Shown: positions 52,503 through 61,300 of the stretch, one piece after another
How positions within the stretch are numbered: position 1 is the stretch's first letter
Layout of the letters: each line of letters starts with the position of its first letter
Assembly (NCBI RefSeq): GCF_029931775.1
Contig: NC_079331.1
Location: 24,615,720-24,679,719 of the forward strand
Length of the DNA stretch: 64,000 nt
Direction of reading: 5' to 3'
Source: Euleptes europaea
Lineage: Eukaryota > Chordata > Lepidosauria > Squamata > Sphaerodactylidae
The notes under the pieces: generated by a model
The model's database searches: none
The model's input: the letters and a program-made list of their open reading frames with translations, nothing else
What the model was told of the DNA's origin: nothing
Position numbers and translations under genes: made by a program

Positions 52503-52870
52503 CAGTATTGGAAGGGCCGTGGCTCAGTGGTAGAGCACCTGCTTGGTATACAGAAGACCTGGGTTCAATCCCTGGCATCTCCAGTTAAAACAATCAAGAG
52601 GTTTCAGAGGGAAGCCATATTGGTCTGCAGTAGTTTCAGGGTGTAAGACTTCATGAGTTAAAGATTGTGACTGACGAAGGGAACTTTGACTCTCGAAAGC
52701 TTACACCCTGAAACTCTTGTCGGTCTCTAAGGTGCTCCGGGACTTGAATCAAATGATCAAGTAGTAGGTGATGTGGAAGGACCTCTGTCTGAAACCCTGG
52801 AGAGCCGCTGCTGGTCAGAGTAAACAGGACCGACCTTGATAGCCCAAGGGTTTGACTCAACATAAGGCCA
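52503..52870 (+). mobile_element. tRNA-derived SINE split by a Penelope-like insertion
   Basis: The head 'gtggctcagtggtagagcac' and 'gggttcaatccctggcatct' is followed, after the insertion, by 'agtaggtgatgtggaaggac', 'ctggagagccgctgctggtc' and 'aacataaggccactttatg'. It is the same family as the minus-strand copy at 4985-5213. Confidence 0.8.
52597..52745. repeat. Penelope-like inverted unit (family 1) inside a SINE
   Basis: 'gtttcagggtgtaag' (52634-52648) is mirrored by 'cttacaccctgaaac' (52700-52714). Between them lie CTGACGA (52671-52677), a stem-like segment and GAAA (52695-52698). The word atcaag flanks the insertion on both sides, a likely target duplication. Confidence 0.7.
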
Positions 52871-53416
52871 CTTTATGTGGTCACTGTCCTCTGAGGTTTC
52901 CACTGCTATTACTGCTTGCCAGTGTGGTGTTGTGGTTAAGAGCAGTGGTTTGGACGGTAAACACTAATCTGGAAAACCGAGTTTGATTCCCCACTCCTCC
53001 ACATGAGCGGCGGACGCTAATCTGGAAAACTGGGTAGGTTTCCCCACTCCTCCACATGAGGCCAGTTGGGTGACCTTGGGCTAGTCACAGCTCTCTCAGC
53101 CCAACCTTCCTTACAGGGTGTCTGCTGTGGGAAGGGGAAGGGAAGGTGATTGTAAGTCAGTTTGATTCTTCCTTAAATGGTAGAGAAAGTTGGCATATAC
53201 AGTGAGGGAAAAAAGTATTTGATCCCCTGCTAAATTTGCCCGTTTGCCCTCTGACGAAGAAATGACCAGTCCATAATTTTAATGGTATGTTTATTGTAGC
53301 TGTGAGAGACAGAATAACAACAGGAAAACCCCCAGAAACCCAGAAGACAAAAGTCAGAGATTGATGTGCATTATAATGAGTGAAATAAGTATTTGATCCC
53401 CTATCAACCAGCCAGA

Positions 53417-53442
53417 TTAGGGTTAGGGTTAGAGTTAGGGTT
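53417..53442 (+). repeat. Telomere-like TTAGGG tract inside the Tc1 element
   Basis: Four units, ttaggg ttaggg ttagag ttaggg, in the 5' untranslated part of the transposon. A shorter ccctaaccct lies at about 53604-53613. Confidence 0.9.
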
Positions 53443-53490
53443 CTGCTGTTGACAGAAGCAATCTATCCATCAGATTCCAAACTAGCCACC

Positions 53491-54477
53491 ATGACCAAGA
53501 CCAAAGAGCTGTCCAAGGATGTCAGGGACAAGATTGTAGACCTGCACAAGGCTGAACTGGGCTACAAGACTATTGCCAAGCAGCTTGGTGAGAAGGTGAC
53601 AACCCTAACCCTCAACCTCCCTCGGCCTGGGGCTCCATGCAAGATCTCATCTCGTGGAGTTGCAATGATCATGAGAACGGTGATGAAGCAGCCCAGAACT
53701 ACATGGGGGGAACTTGCCAATGATCTCAGGGCAGCTGGGACCATAGTCACCATGAAAACAGTTGGTAACACACTACGCCGTGAAGGACTGAGATCTTGCA
53801 GAGCCCACAAGGTCCCCTTGCTCAAGACAGCACATGTACAGGCCCATCTGCAGTTTGCCAATGCACATCTGAATGACCCAGAGGAGAACTGGGTGAAAGT
53901 GTTGTGGTCAGATGAGACCAAAATCGAGCTCTTTGGCATCAACTCAACTCGCCGTGTTTGGAAGAGGAGGAATGCTGCCTACGACCCCAAGAACACCATC
54001 CCCACCATCAAACATGGAGGGGGACATATTATGCTTCGGGGGTGTTTTTCTGCTAAGGGGACAGGACACCTTCACCACATCGAAGGGACGATGGACAGGA
54101 CCATGTATCGTCAAATCTTGGGTGAGCACCTCCTTCCCTCAGCCAGGGCATTGAAAATGGGTCGAGGATGGGTATTCCAGCATGACAATGACCCAAAACA
54201 CACGGCCAAGGCAACAAAGGAGTGGCTCAAGAAGAAGCACATTAAGGTCCTGGAGTGGCCTAGCCAGTCTCCAGACCTTAATCCCATCGAAAATCTGTGG
54301 AGGGAGCTGAAGGTTCGAGTAGCTTCACATCAGCCTCGAAATCTTACTGACTTGGAGAGGATGTGCAAAGAGGAGTGGGACAGAATACCTCCTGAGATGT
54401 GTGCAAACCTGGTGGCCACCTACAAGAGATGTCTGACCTCTGTAATTGCCAACAAGGGTTTTGCCACCAAGTACTAA
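53491..54477 (+). CDS. Tc1 transposase, 328 residues, open
   Basis: DD34E transposase that would cut and paste the surrounding element by binding its two sites per end. I start at ATG 53491 (gccaccATGa context, [11 protein letters not shown] as in relatives), although an upstream in-frame ATG exists at 53449. Catalytic residues are D141 ([11 protein letters not shown]), D232 ([10 protein letters not shown]) and E267 ([10 protein letters not shown]), with 34 residues between the last two. The paired-like DNA-binding region is short: between GEKVTT and [12 protein letters not shown], residues similar to VGAIIRKWKKHKRT of relatives are replaced by only a few, a loss of about 12 that keeps the frame. 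Residue 183 is R where relatives have W (MLRGCF). The frame is open, but the DNA-binding domain is damaged, so activity is doubtful. Confidence 0.93.
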   Translation: MTKTKELSKDVRDKIVDLHKAELGYKTIAKQLGEKVTTLTLNLPRPGAPCKISSRGVAMIMRTVMKQPRTTWGELANDLRAAGTIVTMKTVGNTLRREGLRSCRAHKVPLLKTAHVQAHLQFANAHLNDPEENWVKVLWSDETKIELFGINSTRRVWKRRNAAYDPKNTIPTIKHGGGHIMLRGCFSAKGTGHLHHIEGTMDRTMYRQILGEHLLPSARALKMGRGWVFQHDNDPKHTAKATKEWLKKKHIKVLEWPSQSPDLNPIENLWRELKVRVASHQPRNLTDLERMCKEEWDRIPPEMCANLVATYKRCLTSVIANKGFATKY

Positions 54478-54934
54478 GTCATCTTTTGCAAAGGGATCAA
54501 ATACTTATTTCACTCATTATAATGCACATCAATCTCTGATCTTTGTCTTCTGGGTTTCTGGGGGTTTTCCTGTTGTTATTCTGTCTCTCACAGCTACAAT
54601 AGACCTACCATTAAAATTATGGACTGGTCATTTCTTCGTCAGAGGGCAAACGGGCAAATTCAGCAGGGGATCAAATACTTTTTTCCCTCACTGTAAAAAC
54701 CAACTCTTCTTCTTGTTGTTGTTGTCTCTATATTTAATGGTAAACTGGTCCTTTATGGATGACAAAAGCCACCAAACTAGGCCACTCATAGACAAGGAAG
54801 GGCTTTCTGCCTCCTTGAGAGACCTCCGTCACATATGCAGGAAGATATCCCTTTATAAATTAATCAAAAGGACCACCCCCCAAAACCTCCCTTTAATCAG
54901 GATTAACTATGCTCCAGAATGGATAAAACGTTGA

Positions 54935-55170
54935 GAGCAGCTGAAGAAGAGAGGGTTTTTATACCCCTTAAGGAGTTTCAAAGTGGCTTACAATCACAAT
55001 CCCTCCCTCTCCCTACAACAGGCACCTTGTGAGGTAGGTGAGGCTGAGAGAGTTTGGAAAGATCTGTGACTGGCCCAAGGTCACCCAGCAGGCTTCATGT
55101 GGAGAGGTGGGGAGTCAAACCCGATTCTCTGATTAGAGTCTTCCGCTCTTAACCACTACACCACACTGTC
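54935..55170 (-). mobile_element. tRNA-derived SINE (minus strand)
   Basis: On the minus strand it has a head near 55165 (gtggttaagagcggaagact), the core ctgggtgaccttgggccagt and an end near 'ggtataaaaaccctctcttc'. Confidence 0.8.
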
Positions 55171-55174
55171 CAGA

Positions 55175-57225
55175 ATCACTTCAAGGGAAAATTGGGGTGG
55201 AGGCAGTGGAGAAATCCAGCCCGCAGAAGCCTCAGGGAAGAAATAACTTTGTGGATGGGGATTTCCAACTGGATTCTTTGTGGGATTTTAGCTTGTCACT
55301 CCGAACAGAAGAGTGGCTGACTTCCCAAAAGGATGACGAAAGCTGAAAAACCAGGTCACCCAGAGAGCTCCTGTATGCTCTGGGAACTCCTCATATATGA
55401 AGGCGGGGGGGTGGGGGGAGAGAAAAATACAGTGTGAACTGAATGTTCTCCTCCGTTGAGGCACAGAATGTTGAGATTAGCTGGGAGTCAGTCAAAGGGG
55501 AGGGAGAATCAATATGCTGATGCCCACGAAAGCATGCAGAATTTCAGATAAGCAAGTTTCCAAATTGTTCCCTCCCCCCCCCCCATTCCTGGGCCAGTTT
55601 CCTCTTTGTTGCCACATTCTTAAGGAACTCCAGGTTACTGTGAGTATCCAGTATACTATTTTTAGCTGGTCACCTGCCTTTTATCCCAAGATTAAATCTG
55701 CACAACTGTCAGCAGCTCTGGCAGACCTCTGGCCCTCCCGATGGCAGTCCTGCTCCTGCAAAACAAGGCAGGAGGAAGCCACCGTGCTCCTTCTGTGCAC
55801 ATGGGCAATCGCGTGCCTGAGCTGGAAGGATGTTAAGACTCTGGCTGGCTCTTCAGAATCAGACACTGGAAGAATTGGGCAGAGTTCAATGCAAGAAATG
55901 CCACGAGGCGTTTAGATGAGACCCAAATTAAACCCAGCGCCTGTCAAATGCTGTGATATGACCTCACTGTGGATGGAGAAGAGGGCCTGCCTGATTGCTG
56001 TTCCTCATCTCCAGCTACTGCTGAATCGGCTTCCTCTAGCACAGGCCAGCCCCTTTTCGCTGCTGCCCCACAGAAAGCAAACGGTTTAGGGAGGCTTCTG
56101 CAAACTCCGGTTCTGGAGCCCGAGTGGTAAAGGAGCGGGGGCTTTTGCACCAGAGGCGCTCCAGGATCAAAGCCAGTCTTCCTCCCCTTCCCCTAATATA
56201 CCTGGCTTGCTGGTTCCAGGCCTCTAGGCACAAAAAGTCCACAAGCCCCAGGACCTGCCTGGCAATGTGCTGGAGGACCAGACAGGGAACATAACTGTAG
56301 GATGGAAACTTATTCAATGCCATTCTGGGAGGAAGGCCCTGCTTCCGTCCTCTTCATAGAAACCCTGGCATGGAAGGGCCTTCCTGACAGTTTAACTTCA
56401 GCTCCCTGGAGGGAATGCCAAAGCCTCCCCACCTGCGTCCTGTCCCCACAGTCTCACCAAGTGGCCTCAGAAGGAAAGAGGAGGGTTTTTTGCAGCCCCT
56501 TAAGGCAATCCAAAGCAGGTAGGTGAGAAGGCCTCCTCCCCACCTCCTTTGAATGGCAGTATCACAGGGCACGTCTGCTCCTCCCCCACCCCATGAGAGG
56601 CAGGGAGTGTTGCTGTGGCCAGGTGCCAGGGCCAGCGTCAGCATCCCCTGAGGCAGGGCAGCTGCCAGGGCCCAGGGCTTCCAGTGGGGCCCACTGGCAC
56701 TGATGGCCCTCCTCTGCCACCTGTTTGCTCTTCCCCACCCACTCTCTTGCGAGCCCTCTGCCACCAAGAAGAAGATTTGGTTTTTATACCCTGCTTTTCT
56801 CTACCTTTAAGGAGATTCAAACTGGCCTTCCCTTTGTAGTAAAGAGGCCAGCCATCTTGGGTTAAAGGTTAAATTAGCACAACCTCAGCACTTTCTGTCT
56901 TTGTTCCTTGCCCTCTGAGAAAATATGAGCTGGCTGGCATACTTATCTAAAATTCAGCAAGTTTAGAGAAAAAAAACACAGTGTGCTAGGACTGAGTTGG
57001 CTGAGGGGGGGCCATAACACATAGTACATGGAAGAAGTTATAATTTACAATTGCTTATCGTCAGACCAATATAATCTGGCCAACGCGTGATCACTGCCCA
57101 AATATGTCCAAATATGGACATAAGGATGTTTGTGTGTGCTTATAATAAAATAGCCAAAGAAGGCTTAAAGAAGGTGGACAATAAAACATGTAATCCTTTT
57201 GTGAACATTGTATAAAAGACCTGAG

Positions 57226-57227
<2 letters not shown>
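55175..57227. other. Intergenic DNA, mostly unrecognised
   Basis: Only SINE 3' end scraps are seen (about 56470-56530 and 56765-56835, both minus strand). The open frames look random. Confidence 0.45.

Positions 57228-57270
<43 letters not shown>
57228..57270. repeat. (GT)n microsatellite
   Basis: About 21 uninterrupted GT units. Confidence 0.95.
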
Positions 57271-57271
<1 letters not shown>

Positions 57272-57394
57272 GGAATTCGGGTGTTTAAACCCTGACTTCA
57301 CCTTTATTTGAATAATGCAATAAATCTTCTCTATTTCTGGAGTCTAACTGGTTGTGTAAAAATTGGGAGTAATACACACGCCAGGCCAAGAGCC

Positions 57395-57590
57395 TAGCCT
57401 TCCTCTCCCCACAACAGGCACCTTGTGAGGTCAGTGAGGCTGAGAGAGAGAACTGTGACTAGCCCAAGGTCACCCAGCAGGCTGCATGTGAGGAGTGGGG
57501 AATCAAACCTGTCACCCAGCAGGCTGCATGTGGAGGAGTGGGGAATCAAACCCATTTCTCCAGATTAGAGTCCGCCTAACCGTGCTTTAA
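57395..57590 (-). mobile_element. tRNA-derived SINE with internal 42-bp tandem duplication
   Basis: Usual core words on the minus strand. The block gtcacccagcaggctgcatg ... aatcaaacc occurs twice in tandem (57469-57510 and 57511-57552). Confidence 0.75.
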
Positions 57591-57929
57591 ATTTCCCTTT
57601 GATTTCTAGGATCGTGTGGAACAGATCTCTTGTTCTTCCTTTTTTGTTGTTCTCTTTTATTGCTTTACACTGGTTATTTTAATAGTTCTTTTTGTCTCTA
57701 CGTGTGAGTTACTGGAACACTGCAGTTAGACTTTTGATTTTGTTTCTGTCACCTTTGACTTTTGCTTCTCATCTATTTTTGGCAATTGTAAGAGTTTCCT
57801 CAATCATGCATTTTCTCAGTCATCTTTTCATTTCTTCTGGCTACAGGAATAGTTTTTACACATTCTTCCTTGATAATATCGCTAGTTTCCACCCATAGTT
57901 CTTCTGTTTTACATTCACTTGAACTTAGT

Positions 57930-58650
57930 ACCTCCTCACCTTGGTCAGGAGGTCTGTAGCAGACTCCAACCACAATACTGTTTGTCCTTCCTCACCCAGA
58001 TACTTTCCACTAGGCTGTCACCCATGTCCTCCAGTATTTCTTGACAAGCAAACCCGCTCCTCACATACAGGGCCACTCCACCACCTCTTCGTCCTATTCG
58101 GTTTTTCTTGAACAACTCATATCCATCCACTACTACATTCCAGTGATGGGAATCGTCCCACCAAGTCTCTGTAATGCCTACTAAATCATGTCCCTCTGAC
58201 TGCATTAGAAGCTCAAGCTCTTTTTTTCTTATTGCCCAAGCTTTAGGCATTGGTACATAGACACTTGAACCCCCACACCTTTGGCTCCTTTAGATCTGTT
58301 TGATCTTCATTTAAATCCCTACTTAGGTCATCTTCTTGCCCTTGTGGTATTAGTTTAAAGCCCTCCTGATGAATCTCTTCAGGTTTCTTCCAAAAACATT
58401 TCTCCCTGCCCTTGAAAGGTGAATTCCATCACTTGCTAGTAGGTCATCATCCAGAAAACCTAGCCTGTGGTCCCAGAATCCAAATCACTCCTGCCGGCAC
58501 CACCAACGCAGCCAGTGGTTCACCTCCTTTATCTTTTGTTCCTGCCGCATTCCCTTTCCTCTGGCAGGAAGGATTGAAGAGGACACTACCTGGGCCCCCA
58601 TTCCCTTCAGCTTCCTCCTGAGAGCTCCATAGTCAAATTTAATTTTTAAA
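57930..58650 (-). mobile_element. CR1 LINE fragment: end of ORF1 and start of ORF2
   Basis: On the minus strand, from about 58650, translation gives 'FDYGALRRKLK', 'LLASDGIHLSRAGRN' and 'FIRRALN', the esterase-like ORF1 C-terminus of CR1. It then continues with the endonuclease start 'LELLMQSEGHDLVGITETWW', 'GGGVALYVRSGFACQEILED'. Both ends are missing and there are breaks between the parts. Confidence 0.85.
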
Positions 58651-58659
58651 TGGTGTTCA

Positions 58660-59750
58660 TGGCTGTTTCCTTGTTTCCCACATCGACCATCACAAATGGG
58701 TAATGATCTTTACAATATCTTTAATTTTTGCCCCTGGCAAGCAATACACCTCAGTTTGCACAACTTCTTATTAGTTAAGATAATTAATAATTATTAATTA
58801 ATTATCTTATTAATATCTTATTAATTATGTTCATATTTCTATGTGAGTCTCTTAAATGCATAAAATGTCTTTTTGTTTTTTTAATTGATTAAACTTTTTT
58901 TGTTTAGAGGGGGAATTAATTAATATTTATTAGTACCATTTTCATTTTGTCCATTTTATTTGAATGCCCGATCCAGTTTATCTTCTTCTTCATCCTGTGT
59001 GGCTTTGTTTTTATTTCTTCTTGTTCTCGGAGATCTTTCTTTTGAGCCTGTAGGAGATCTTTTCTCTGATTCTTTGGACGTACTTTCAGCTAAAAGTTCT
59101 TGTGCCGGTTGTATAGCTTGTTCTACAGTTGTGATTATTCTGTTGCCCTTAGGCAACAACCTCTATAGCAAATGGGACCTTACAATGATTTTTTTATTTA
59201 TTTTATTTGTAGGACTTGTCTTAAAAAAAAACAGATTCTTTCCTCTTCTTCAACATGCTTGTTGGTAGATCTTGAAAGATCTGCATGGGTATTGAGGGGA
59301 AGCAGCACTTGTCAGCCTCAGAGCATGAATGCTGACCACAGTGTGGGTGCTTGGTACGCTAAAGCCATACTTATGGGGCAGGACATTTGCCCTGCAGGAT
59401 AGACCAATTACAGTACCAAAGGTGGAGTCTTGTGCTCGAAGACTTTGACAACGCACACACAGAAGGGCATGAAAATGTGCTGGTTGATGCCTTAAGGAAG
59501 CTGTAAGTATGTAATGTGTTTAACTGGCTGGTTTGTATGTAGGTTTGGTATAAGCTTGTTTTTTTCTTCAAGGAACTGTTAATGTGCTGCATATCTGATG
59601 TGTACATTTCTTGTAGGTGCATTTTATTGGGATGGTGTTCATGGCTCATTGAGATGCAGGATGGGGTGTGTGACAGAATGGGGGTGTCCCTTTCTAGCAC
59701 TCAGCCACCATTTAAAACCCCAGCCTTTACAATGTCAAAATAAGGGGGGA
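58660..59750. other. Intergenic DNA, AT-rich
   Basis: Contains an AT palindrome (about 58778-58808, aagataattaat and its inverse). A short charged open frame on the minus strand (58956-59159, with KRSPTGSKERSPRTRRNKNK) might be a scrap of L1 ORF1, but I cannot show it. Nothing else is recognised. Confidence 0.4.
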
Positions 59751-59754
59751 CAAC

Positions 59755-59850
59755 GCATGAAGGTGCCTTCTGCTGAGTCACACCCCTGGTTCATCAGGGC
59801 CGGCGTGGCCTACTCTGTCCGGCAGCAGCTGTCCAGGGTCCTATCACCTG
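59755..59850 (-). repeat. tRNA-SINE 3' fragment
   Basis: 'aaggtgccttctgctgagtc' and 'cctggttcatcagggccgg' align with the inner part of the SINE at 4985-5213. Confidence 0.55.
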
Positions 59851-60149
59851 CTGCTCCATCTGCGGTGATTGCAGGGGAGTCCTTTGGCATGGGAAGCTGG
59901 CGCTCTGCCGCCGGAGCCCCGCCTCCACCCCCCGCAAGGGCTGGCAAAGAGCCATCTTCGCAAACACAACGGTTGCGAAGTGCTGGAGGCCTGGCTTTCC
60001 CCTGGCTTCCCTGCACAAGGACAGGAGCTGCCCCAAAGCGGTTGGGTGCCGTTTCCGTGGAAAACTCCTGTGCCTTTGGGAAGGGCCTGGGACTCGATGC
60101 CATCTTTTGGCACCAGGCATGGGCACAAAGCATTTGTGCCCCCCGCAGT

Positions 60150-61300
60150 CGCGGCCGTGATCTGCGGTCCTCCCACGCCTCCTGCGTGGCTCAGGCCCCC
60201 GTTCGCCCCGCGGAGCGCCGCCTCTGGCCAGGGCCGCCTGCAGGGGCTGTGGGCAGGGGGCAGGCCGGCCCGTCTTGGGCGGGGGGGATCCTGAAGCCCT
60301 GCCCGTCGCTGCCCGACGCCCTTTCGTTCTCCGGCACGCACGCCCGCGCGCGCGCGCGGCCCCTCGCGGGGTGCCGTGGGGGGCGGGGCGGCGGGGCAGC
60401 CCCCCTCCCGCCGGCGCCGAGAAGCTCCTCCCGGGGCGGGCGGGGCGTCCGAGGGGGCGGGATTGGCCGGGCCGGGCCTTGGCGCATGCAGGGGCGGCCG
60501 CGCCGGGGCTCTGCGCTTGGTGCAGCCCGGCCGGCCCAGCGAGCCAGCAGGCTGGCGGCCACGACGGCGGCGGCGGCGGCGGCGGGAGGCGGGGGCCCGG
60601 GAGGCGCCGCGGCCGCCCAGGATGTGAAGGGAGCGGCGGCGGCGGCCAAGATGCTGAGCCGGCTGATGAGCGGCAGCAGCAGGAGCCTGGAGCGCGACTG
60701 CAGCTGCACCGTCCGCCTGCTCGACGACACCGAGTACTCCTGCACCATCCAGGTCCGTGCGCCGCCCCCCCCCCCGCCCCAAGCCCCCCCGTGGAGGCGT
60801 GGCCCGGGAGTCCCGAATGCGGGTCCCGCGCCCGCCTGCTCCTCCGGGCTGCGGGGGAAAGCGAGCCGGGCCGCCTGAAGGAAGAGGTGCCGAGCGGCAG
60901 GCCGGCAGGGCGGGCGGGCCAGAAGGCCCCCTCCCTTGGCAGGCGGCTTGCTTGAGGACTAGAACCAGATTGTGCCTGTTTTGCAGCGGCACAGGTGCGA
61001 GGCGCGCGCCGCCCGCCCGTCGGGGGTCAATTGCCGCGTGTCTGTTGGCGGGCGGGCGGGCGGGCGTGTGTGCAGCTGCCCCGGCCCTCGGCTCCAGCCC
61101 CTTGGGCGCTCCAGGTCACTGGCGGGCTGCCTGCCCCGTGCAGGAGGGCCGGCCGGCCCTCGGTTGCCTGCCTGGGCCTCGGCGGCCCCCATCGCCGAGG
61201 GCACAATCCCAGGGGGTCGTGGGCTGCCCCACACTAGGCGCTCGTTGTTCCGGAGCGGCATCTCCCAAGGCTGCATGCTCAGCACACGAAGGCCTCGATG
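60150..61300. promoter_or_regulatory. FRMD5: CpG island, FRMD5 promoter and first exon
   Basis: Dense CpG with several GC boxes (gggcgggg near 60375, 60432-60465) and a CGCGCG run near 60345-60358, just upstream of the FRMD5 start. No TATA box is seen. The divergent neighbour GOLM2 has its own island about 17 kb away, so they do not share a promoter. Confidence 0.8.
60651..60752 (+). CDS. FRMD5: FRMD5 first coding exon (gene continues beyond the window)
   Basis: FRMD5 is a FERM-domain protein of cell junctions and the cortical cytoskeleton, reported to bind p120-catenin and integrin beta-5 and to limit cell migration. This exon encodes 34 residues, [20 protein letters not shown] then [14 protein letters not shown]. 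It is nearly identical to the human start ([20 protein letters not shown]) and leads into the ubiquitin-like F1 lobe of the FERM domain. The start is chosen by homology, since the frame is open upstream without conserved sequence. The exon ends ATCCAG|GTCCGT, a donor with C at +3. The next exon (expected RDAKGQYLFDLL) is not in the window, in line with the very long first intron in other vertebrates. Confidence 0.93.

Larger units (their letters stand above)
53200..54693 (+). mobile_element. Tc1 transposon, 1494 bp, with IR/DR ends
   Basis: Ends are CAGTGAGGGAAAAAAG and its inverse, flanked by TA at 53198-53199 and 54694-54695. The inverted repeats are about 203 bp (53200-53402 and 54491-54693) and differ at roughly 6 positions. 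Each repeat holds two copies of aagtatttgatcccct (53213-53228 and 53387-53402; inverse at 54665-54680 and about 54491-54506), the IR/DR layout with outer and inner transposase sites. From memory, the sequence is close to Tc1 elements of fish, frogs and lampreys. The near-identity of the ends suggests recent insertion. Confidence 0.95.
52921..54725 (+). mobile_element. tRNA-derived SINE split by a Tc1 element
   Basis: The SINE body runs 52921-53199 (ttgtggttaagagcagtggt; ggtgaccttgggctagtcac; ggtagagaaagttggcatata) and resumes at 54696 with aaaaccaactcttcttcttg and a GTT/CTT-rich tail. The Tc1 element entered at a TA in 'gcatata'. It has two tandem head-like segments, each with a 'ccccactcctccacatga' word. 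Confidence 0.85.

Noticed and set aside
52503-52600. Possible tRNA gene (A- and B-box-like words)
   Set aside because: No acceptor-stem closure, and the head continues into a repeated SINE body seen at other positions.
53417-53442. Interstitial telomere as evidence of chromosome fusion
   Set aside because: Only about four units, and inside a transposon. A fusion relic would be longer and not confined to the element.
53562-54154. Opposite-strand and shifted open frames within the Tc1 element
   Set aside because: Shadows of the transposase gene.
58956-59159. Short charged frame as an L1 ORF1 gene
   Set aside because: The Lys/Arg/Ser-rich composition alone is not enough. No coiled-coil or RNA-binding part follows.
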